Assembly: GCA_029204225.1 (NCBI GenBank)
Contig: CM055103.1
Span: 2,311,720-2,375,719 of the forward strand
DNA length: 64,000 bases
Source: Diphasiastrum complanatum
Taxonomy: Eukaryota; Streptophyta; Lycopodiopsida; Lycopodiales; Lycopodiaceae
Reading direction: 5' to 3'
Shown here: piece by piece, positions 22,491-30,775 of the stretch
Layout: each line of letters begins with the position of its first letter
Numbering within the stretch: the first letter of the stretch is position 1
Notes under the pieces: generated by a model
Database searches by the model: none
What the model was told of the DNA's origin: nothing
The model's input: the letters and a program-made list of their open reading frames with translations, nothing else
Translations under genes and position numbers: made by a program

Positions 22491-22840
22491 CCATTAGGGT
22501 TTCCCGGAAAGCATATTTTTTTTGTTTTTTTTTTTCAAACCTGCCAATATGGGTATCATGTGAAAGGATTTCAAAAGAGCAGTTCTATTGCTTGATTTCA
22601 GATAGTTAATCCCCAATATCTGCTACTAACTTCAATCAAATACTGAAGCAAAATGTTTTTGCAGATACAAATTTGCAGATATAACATTGGCTAATCATTT
22701 CACTTGTATTTGCTTTAGTATTTCTGCTGCTATTCATTGGTCATTTATTGCAACTAGCTGTGGGGATTCCTCCACACAAAAAAAAAATTGAAATTTTTTT
22801 TGCGATCCGGATCGTTTTTCCAGCGGATCGCGATCTGCTA

Positions 22841-23979
22841 CAACTCAGATTCTACCTCTGTGTGTCTCTAGAATACAAAGGAATGTAGAGCACCTAGCAT
22901 TACATACATGTAGCACCTAAAAGACCTTAAGTTCCTTGTTGAGTGCTCTAGTATTCTGCCACATGGCAAAAAGTGCCATAGTTTTTTGCGAGATAATAAA
23001 AAAATTCAATGCATGTGTGATGGTTTGGCATGTGTCAATGTGGGTCCTTTGTGATGCCTCACTAACGACATAAAAAACTTGTATTATAAGTAAGAAGCAT
23101 CTATTATTAAAATGTCTATCATAGTGCTTTTGAGATATGATTTGAGTGTCTCGAAGCTCAAATATATGCATATGGACTACCCTCTTTCAAAGTGTGTATC
23201 CAAGTTATCTGGTAAGCATCAATTGAACTATGCTTTAGGAACAACTCATTGGTCTTCCTTGATTGTGATTCAGCCATTGGTTTTAAGTTGCCATGATAAC
23301 TCACCTTACCGCACAATGAGGCACGGCCCAAAGAGTTGTCCTGACAAAGCACCATGTCAAGTACCCCATAGTTTCAACTCAAGTGTAGTCTTAAAGAGGG
23401 GAAGGCCCATTTTTGTTCACCTATTCCCTCGGTTTTTCAGACTGCGAACACAAGAGACTTCTCTTGGATACCATGCATAGTTTCGTAGATATTGGAGACT
23501 ATCTATGCAAACACTTCATTGGAGAAGAATATTTAGAGAAAGTTCAAGAGGAGTTGAGAGAGATGAGAAGAATGCAACACTTGTGGTTCTGAACCAAAGG
23601 GGATGAAAGACATTTCATTTCCCATGTTCCATGAGGCAAAAAAAATTTCTTTCTAGTTCTCTTATTTTCTCATCTAGCGTGGTCTAGATAGGGACTACCA
23701 ATTTCATAAGATAATATGTGATAACAAAAAAAAATTCTTTCTAGTTCTCTTATTTCCTCATCTAGAGATAATATGTGATAGCAAAAAAAAAATCTTCATG
23801 CATGCCAATGGGCCTATTGATTTTTCTGTGGGGGTATCACAACTACTAAAGACGACCAAAAATATATGTCTAAAATTCATACTTTGTGGTTTGTTATTGA
23901 GTAGCAAACCAAATACACCACATCATTCATAATTCTCTCCTCTTCTGTATTCACTTATCATGGCTCAAGGGTGAAAAAA
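22841..23979. other. Spacer with a short duplication, no gene recognised
   Basis: No recognisable protein. At 23640-23795 an A-run plus TTCTTTCTAGTTCTCTTATT occurs twice, and AGATAATATGTGATA also twice, indicating a local duplication of about 60-80 bp. An open frame at 23112-23480 has no recognisable motif and is probably chance. Confidence 0.4.
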
Positions 23980-24505
23980 GGAGTGAGTGAGAGCGGTCGC
24001 AAAGAGCTGAAGATCGCCAGAAATGAGTGTGGAAGCACGAAAATCACCAAAACTTGTCGCTAGGAACATCAAAATGGTTGCACGTCGCTGAGGTGCAAAT
24101 GACCTAAGGTTGCAACCGTCGCTGAGGGCTGACTCGGCTCGGTCAAGATTTTAAGTTCAAAAGGCTCGGTCGAGATTTGACCCAGCTAACTGAGAGGACT
24201 CCGGTCGAGACTGGACTCAGAGGACTTGGTTGAGATGTGACTCAAGGACTTGGTCAAGATCTGACGAAGAGGACTCGGTCGAGATTTGACACAGAGGGCT
24301 CGACTGATAGGGCTCAGTTAATATTTGACTGAGAGGACTCGGACTTCGAGGACTCGGTTGAGATTTGACGGAGAGGACTCGTTTGAGATCTGACAGAGAG
24401 AACTCGTTCTATATTTTGGAGAGGACACGGTCAAGATTTGACACTCAGCTTGGTCGAGATGTCAAGTGGATGCTCGGTTGAGTGCTCAGGTAAATTACTG
24501 CATGT
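23980..24505 (-). repeat. Left LTR of a Gypsy element (3' LTR)
   Basis: Matches 27205-27690 in order and orientation: GAGTGAGTGAG, AAAGAGCTGAAGAT, GCTAGGAACATCAAAATGG, GGTGCAAATGAC, then a GAGGACTCGGTCGAGATTTGAC minisatellite and the end GTCAAGTGGATGCTCGG. The two copies differ mostly in number and order of minisatellite units. Exact ends are not fixed. Confidence 0.75.
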
Positions 24506-24534
24506 TGACCATAAATGAGGTGGAAGGGTGTAAC

Positions 24535-26659
24535 TCATCCAGTGACCTTCTTGGGAGATGTACGATATGCCCAGATAGGTGAGAGCAGCTTGGTTTCCCA
24601 ATCTGATGTACTTGTCTCAACTATCTTCATTAGAATCTTGCAGATAGCCTTGCTAGTGGATTCTGCTTGGCCACTACATCGGAGGTAGTATGGGGGTACT
24701 TTTTCGATGTACAACAAGATGGCATAAGAGATTATCAACTACATCATTTAAGAAGTTTGAACCTCTATCACTAACAAGCTCGATAGGACAGCCAAAACGC
24801 ATAATGATGTTTTCATAAAGAAAATGTGTGACGGTCTTCGCATTAGCGTCTTTGATTGCTCTGGCCTCAACCCGTTTAGTGGCATAATCAGTGGCAATAA
24901 GGATATAACGGACTTGAGTGTTTGGAGCAGCTAGGCTGATGGTCCCGACAAAGTCTATACCCCATTTTTGGAAAGCTTCGCCTTCTATAATTGGGGTTAG
25001 CTGCGTGAAGCTAGCCTTAGCTGTGTTTTGCTTCGTTGGCAACCATTGCAAGATTTATAATAGCAAATGTATCTTTAAACAGGGATGGCCACCATAATCC
25101 TACTCAAAGGATGATCTTGGCAGTTGCTTCTGCAGAGAAGTGATCGCCACCAATACCTTCATGTGCCTGAGATATAATAGGACGTATCTCAGACTCATAA
25201 GCGCATCGATGAATAATATTGTCAGTACATAATTTATATAATTGTTCAGCTATATGTTGGAAGGGTGTCACTTTTATTGAAAAAATTCTTTTGGCAACTT
25301 GATTTAGTCCTTCTTTTGGTCTGCCAGTTGTAAGGAACTGAGTTATTTCCTCAGCCCAAAGTGGTGTAGCATCAATCTAAAAAAGACATGCACCAGGTAG
25401 ATCATCGTTGACTATTGCATCAGCTTGTTCCAGCGTTTGGAAGTCAAGAAAGGTGGTTGGCCATAAAGTGTTGGGTGCCTTTCCATACAATGACTCGGAA
25501 GTTAAATTCTTCAAGGATCCATCGGGCTATTCTTCCAGTTTTACAGTATTTATTTACAATATATAACAGGGCTTGATGGTCAGTGTAAAAAAACAAAGGT
25601 TTGGCCTAGTAAATAATGGCGCAATTGTTGAACGGCATAGACCATAGCCAGTGCTTCACATTCGGTTGTTGTATAGTTTACTTCAGCAAGCACCAGTTGT
25701 CTGCTCAAGAAAAATATCGAAAAATCTTTGCTATACTCCCCCGGTTGTGCTAGGATACCGCCAATAGCATACTTACTTGCATCAGTATGCACATAGAATT
25801 CCTTTGTGCAATCAGGGGAACAGAGTATTGATGCGGTAGTGAGAGCGGTCTTGAGTTCCTCAAAAGCTTTTATACGCTCTTTAGTCCATCTTGGGTCAAA
25901 CACAACTAAATAAACGAGCTGTGCCTTGCAGTCGATTATGAAGATGTGGTAGTAGTTAGTGTGGCCTAGAAAAACTCATCTTTTCTTCACTATCATAGGT
26001 AAGGGCATCTAAACTATAACCTTGATTTTAGAAGGATTGGTAAAAATACTGCCCTTGAGGGTTAAGTGAGATTCCAGACCTTCGATAGCGAATCAAGATC
26101 TTTTCGAGCGCTTCAAGGTGTTCATCGGCCGAAGAATGTACACCCAAATCATCAAGATAAATCTTGACAATCTGATGTAACAAATTTTGAAACGCCATTT
26201 GCATGACGCGTTGGAACGTGGATGGGGCATTGCATAAGCCAAAAGGCATAACGTTGTAAGCATAAACGCCATATTCCGTGGCAAAAGCCGTTTTATGTTG
26301 ATCCTCAGGGCCACTAAATCCATCTAAGACACTGAAAACTTCAGCTCCCGCCATTTCCTCGAGAATCCTTTAAGGCCTGTGAAGGATTTGATGGCACTAT
26401 GGAACGACATGGTGATCTGAGCTTGCAGGAGTTCAGAGAAAACTTCTAATCTCTGTAGGGGTTGCTCTTGCGTGAGGATTGGAGCAGATAACAGACTATT
26501 GGATTTCGCTTCTTCCCACAATAACTCGTCACGAATTTCGTGGTATCTCTGTTCCACTAGTGGATCTGGATAATCTCTAGGAATTGTGAAAGCTGTCAAG
26601 GAACTTCCCCTTGTGTGCTGTTGTTGAGCTTTGTGTTGAGCTCGAGTGATGGCCCTCAC
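24535..26659 (-). mobile_element. Gypsy pol: reverse transcriptase, RNase H, integrase
   Basis: Read on the minus strand. Reverse transcriptase at 26354-26028 (VFSVLDGFSG, YNVMPFGLCNAPSTFQRVM, catalytic YLDD); RNase H at 25903-25580 (FYVHTDASKYAIGGILAQ, TTTECEALAMV); integrase zinc-finger region near 25130-25290 (HEGIGGDHFSAEAT, WWPSLFK); integrase core at 25051-24535 with catalytic positions in WGIDFVGT, VSDRGSNF and GQAESTSK. Domain order RT-RH-INT makes it Ty3/Gypsy. Frameshifts and stops separate the blocks. Gag and protease are missing: only about 2.7 kb lies between the LTRs. Confidence 0.9.
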
Positions 26660-26764
26660 TGGTTCGTGACATACGTGGCGTGCAGGGAGAATCTTGTTTG
26701 GTTGTTTTGGACAATATTTAAAACTATGTTTTCAAACACATTCTGGGCATACTGCATGATATTG

Positions 26765-26920
26765 TTTTTCGGTTGAGATCAGACTCAAGGACTCGGTTGA
26801 GGTGTGACTTGATGACTCGGTTGAGATTTGAAGCTATGACTCGGACAAGATCTATCACAAGTACTGAGACTCGCTGCTGAGAGGACTGGAAACAGAGGAC
26901 TCATTCCGGTCGACTTCTGA
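26765..26920. repeat. Third patch of the GAGGACTCGG minisatellite
   Basis: Diverged GGACTCGGTTGAGATTTGA-type units inside the Gypsy element, between pol remnants and the right LTR. The same motif makes up much of both LTRs. Confidence 0.6.
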
Positions 26921-27204
26921 AGCAGTTTGGAACAATGGTTGAAAAAAAAATTGGTGTTGGAACTACTCGTTGCGAGGAAAAGTGGAATGAAGGATTGAAC
27001 TTTGTCGTGTTTAAAGTATAGACTTCTTTCTCAATAGTGAACTAGAGCTCTAATGTGTGCTCCAACAACACTATCCCTCAGCGTGGCATTGTGAGATAAA
27101 ATTTTGTAAACCTAGCAGATTCTTGGCGCATTAGGTTTTTTGAACTGGTGTTTTGATGGCGCTCTTGTCTTGTGGTTGATGACTGGTGATGGCGCTCTAG
27201 GATT

Positions 27205-27690
27205 AGATGGAGTGAGTGAGCGCGGTCACAAAGAGCTGAAGATTGCCAAATATGAGCATGGAAGCACAAAGATCGCCAGAATCCGTCGCTAGGAACATCA
27301 AAATGGTTGCACATCATTGAGGTGCAAATGACTTAGTTCTGGGCCATTTTATAGCCATTGAGGGCTTGACTCGGCTCGATCAAGATTTTAAGTCCAAAGG
27401 GCGACCCAGAGGACTCGGTCGAGATCTGACTGAGACCGGCTGATCTCCAGCAAAGGGTTACCAATCCTGTCATAATTTCAAAGTTCAGATCTAACTGAGA
27501 GGACTCGGTCGAGATTTGACACAGAGGGCTTGGTTGAGACTAGACTCAGAGGACTCGGTGACGGAGAAGAAGACTCGGTCAAGATTTGACACGGAGGGCT
27601 CAGTCGAGATCTGAGAAACAAGTGTTGCACTCGGCTCGGTCGAGATGTCAAGTGGATGCTCGGTTGAGTGCTTGGGTAAATTAACAGTGT
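27205..27690 (-). repeat. Right LTR of the Gypsy element (5' LTR)
   Basis: Partner of 23980-24505. It holds an extra patch at 27436-27492 that matches 10033-10092 and is absent from the left LTR, so it arrived or was lost after the two LTRs separated. No clear 5-bp target duplication was identified. Confidence 0.75.
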
Positions 27691-27914
27691 CTAAGCATGA
27701 GGAAGTTCTCATATGAACTCAAAAGTATGAAAATCTATCCAATGGAGCTATACCATATGATGTTGACATGTCCACTCTTGGTGACGGGAAAAATACATCA
27801 GAGAATATGATGAGAAAAAAGAATTCAACAATGACAAACATAAGTAGTCAATAAGTACAAAAAGAATAAAATCAGAAACAGTCTATATACAAAATGAAGA
27901 GTGTTTTTATTAGA

Positions 27915-28300
27915 TAGGGTCAACAAAAAACAACTCTTCGTAGTACCGCCATAGACGACTGCCATTGACAACAATGTCTAGGAGTACTCCGTCCAATGTC
28001 TCTAACTGGACTACTCCATTTGGGAGGATTTTATTCATTACATATGGTCCTTCACTTCAGATTTCAATTTTCTAGGGTGCTTCTTAGATGTGTAAAGAAA
28101 CACCTGATCACCTAAATGTAAGTCTTTACTACGTAGGTTACGATCATGTCAGGCTCTTTGGCATCGTTTGTTAACAAGTTGTGCGTGATACTAGATGAGT
28201 CGAGTCTTGCATAACTGAGCTAACGTAAATAGGCTGTTGACTATTTCGTGTTCGCTCGCAACTTTCTCACATAGATAAGTAGAGAAAGTTTGCATTTCTT
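27915..28300 (-). mobile_element. Gypsy pol C-terminal tail (chimeric repeat, copy A)
   Basis: Minus-strand reading gives FTLAQLCKTRL, YHAQLVNKRCQ, DRNLRSKDLHLGDQVFLY, then after a frame change YVMNKILPNGVVQLETLDG and RYYEELFFVDPI with stops at about 27915. This is the end of a Gypsy polyprotein after the integrase core. It runs away from the gag-like frame that begins at about 28330 on the plus strand. Confidence 0.75.
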
Positions 28301-29558
28301 GCAAGGAAGGGACTAGAAATTCAACAGACATTACTGCATCTCATATCCAAATGCAATACATCACTTACTCCCAATCATGCGGTAATCATGTGGTTCCTTG
28401 TGGGGTTACCATGAAGCATCAGAAGAGAACTCAAATGACGAGAGCAGTACGCCACATTGCAAGAAGCCATGGAAGATGCGATTAGAGAAAAAGATGAGAA
28501 TTTGGAAGATGATTCATATCCAATGACCCATAATCTGACTCCTTCAATAGCATCAACCTCTACTGCTTCAAATGATTCAACGGATCTCTTGATGGAGAGA
28601 TGGCAAAATCACACAAACAACAGATGGAGCAACCAACAGCCCAGTTTGATTAAAAGTTGAAGGCCTTATAGGGAGCTATGACATCGATGTCACACACCAG
28701 AACAGAATTAGTTGCAATATCCACGTAGAGAAAATGTATGGTGTTCAGTTTGTACCCAAAACCATACAACCAATGAATGTCCAATTTTAAAGCAAAATCT
28801 TAACATGACACAAAGGTATTGCCACCTGTGCAATGCATCATCGATGAAACAACATTTTTCCCATTCAACCCCATGATCATACAACAGAAGAGGAATCAGT
28901 ATCAAACTTCCTACCCTTATCACCAGGGGGCACCGAATGCGGCACCGCAGTATGGAGCACCAATGAACCAGCAGCTAATGGCCTTACCTGCACCACCGGG
29001 ACCAACTAACAGTCAAGTGGCCCATGTGAACCTGATAGAAGCAGAGCATGAGGCGCCACCCCAACTTGAGCAACAGCAGTGGTATAGTCTGGATGAGGCT
29101 TTTATTGATTCAGCCATTAATGAATATTATGCCACCTATGCCACTCAGCTGCAACGGATCTACGGCTGCTATGGATGCAATGATGGGCACAGAATTGCTG
29201 AATGTCCTAATAAGGGCATGTATATGTTTTTTTGTTGAGAATGCGGCTACGGGCATTGTTACAAGAATTGTCCATTTAAACCTGAAGCAAGCGCACCTTT
29301 GAGCCTGATCTCAGTACAATCAACAACAATTCTAGAGAGGACACCACCGAAAACTCAGATTCTCCATATTTCAGTGTTAGCAATCACGCAAGCACAAAAA
29401 CGGAAGGAAGTGGCTCTAACAAATCATCGGTATCAATGGCAAATGATCAATCCTCAATTGTAGGACCATATCCTAATGTGAGAGAATCAGATATCATAAT
29501 ATGTTCCATTGGATACATCAACAACAAGTAGAGGAAGCTACACAAGCCAAGGGGAAAG
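28301..29558 (+). mobile_element. Gypsy gag-like frame with up to four zinc knuckles (copy A, interrupted)
   Basis: Plus-strand fragments: residues from about 28457 (MQEAMEDAIREKDEN); a first knuckle CSVCTQNHTTNEC near 28742-28780; a degenerate second near 28815 (CHLCNASS); a linker rich in Pro, Gln and Ala; a third, CYGCNDGHRIAEC, near 29167-29210; and a fourth (ECGYGHCYKNC with a stop inside) near 29240-29270. Spacing is CX2CX3HX4C. The frame is interrupted at 29558 by the Copia element and resumes at 35295-35352 (TTKEPTPPQGS). Several frameshifts are present. Copy B at 46671-47947 is colinear. Confidence 0.75.
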
Positions 29559-30208
29559 TGTGAAAGATTTCAGATCCTTAAGATCCAATCTACTTGAATG
29601 ATCTTTGGTTAGAAAGAGAAATACACTATCAAAATCACCAATGTAGAAAAATCAGCATCTACACACAATTTGAGATGCAAACACTAATAGAACTTGATCA
29701 AACTTGAATGAAATGATTATGTACTGTTGTTGTCCATACAAAACCAGCAAGCTACTGTATCTCACACGTGTGGATCCAAAAATAGCAAATATAGATCATT
29801 CTGCACATAGAATTGCAAGCAATCACCAAGATAGTGCACCAATGGATAGTAGAACCCAAGAGAACCATGTATAAGCATGAAATGAGATAGAGAAGAGAGA
29901 AGATGACTCTCTCCACGAGTTACATCCTTTTATAACAGGTCCAAACCCTATTTGGCCACTTGGCTTTCTCACCAAAATGCTAACCCTACCAATTTTGGGT
30001 CTAGATTCAATATACCCAACTTATTCAAATTGAATCTACTCAAACTCACATTCTATCTTTTCTACACTTTCAAAAAGTGTTTATTCAAATGAAATTTAGA
30101 CTAATGAACTTTGAAAAGTCAACCTCTAAGTCTAAAACAAGTTTTGCCCTCAATATGCCAAATATGGAAATATTGCAAAATGTGATGAAACTAGTTGAAT
30201 CTTTCACA
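29559..30208 (-). repeat. 3' LTR of the Copia element (650 bp)
   Basis: Perfect inverted ends TGTGAAAGATT/AATCTTTCACA. A TATA-like TTATAAAAGG lies near 29926-29936 on the minus strand. Contains the extra 11 bp that the other LTR lacks near 29755. Confidence 0.95.
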
Positions 30209-30764
30209 CTCCCTCTTCAACTAGTTTTAGCATAGACTTTGATAATACTCCAAGTGAAGTCCTATGCTTCATGAACAAGTATTTTCCCAATGCTTTGGTG
30301 AAGATATCAGCTACACATTCCCTTGAAGACACATGTTGAAGCTCCACCTCCTTTGCAATGACTCGCTCCCTCACAAAATGATATTGTATCTCAATATGCT
30401 TGCTCCTAGCATGAAAGATAGGATTGGATGCCATTCTTTGGGCTGATTGATTGTCACAAAAGATGATTGGGCTCTCTGAAAAATCCAGCAAGTGAAGTTC
30501 CTTGATCATCCTCTTGATCCATACCATCTCCTTTGTGCAATGTGTAAGAGCTTTGTACTCGGCCTCACTAGATGACAATGAGATAGTGGCTTGTTTCTTT
30601 GACATCCATGATATAGCTCCATCACCTATGAAAATACAATAAGAACTAATGGATTTCCTATCCATTACATCTCCAGCATAGTCCGAATCTGAAAATCCAA
30701 AAAGATTAGGTGATGATCCCTCATACAATATGCCAAAATCTCGAGTTCCAATGATGTACCTCAA
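30204..30764 (-). CDS. Copia RNase H domain, element-encoded
   Basis: An open frame of 186 residues. It begins in the last reverse-transcriptase block (RYIIGTRDFGILY) and covers Copia RNase H: catalytic positions appear in FSDSDYAGD, SSSEAEYKAL and FCDNQSA, followed by HIEIQYHFVRE and VADIFTKAL. All expected acidic residues are present. The stop codon overlaps the first bases of the 3' LTR. The frame is separated from the long upstream frame by a stop and frameshift near 30776. RNase H removes the RNA strand during reverse transcription. Confidence 0.85.
   Translation of the reverse strand: MRYIIGTRDFGILYEGSSPNLFGFSDSDYAGDVMDRKSISSYCIFIGDGAISWMSKKQATISLSSSEAEYKALTHCTKEMVWIKRMIKELHLLDFSESPIIFCDNQSAQRMASNPIFHARSKHIEIQYHFVRERVIAKEVELQHVSSRECVADIFTKALGKYLFMKHRTSLGVLSKSMLKLVEEGV
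30209..30218 (-). other. Polypurine tract of the Copia element
   Basis: GAAGAGGGAG on the minus strand, directly beside the LTR; serves to prime plus-strand DNA synthesis in LTR elements. Confidence 0.85.
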
Positions 30765-30775
30765 AACTCGCCTTC

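Noticed and set aside
23112-23480. 122-codon plus-strand open frame
   Set aside because: No recognisable motif, non-ATG-type context and random composition; probably chance.
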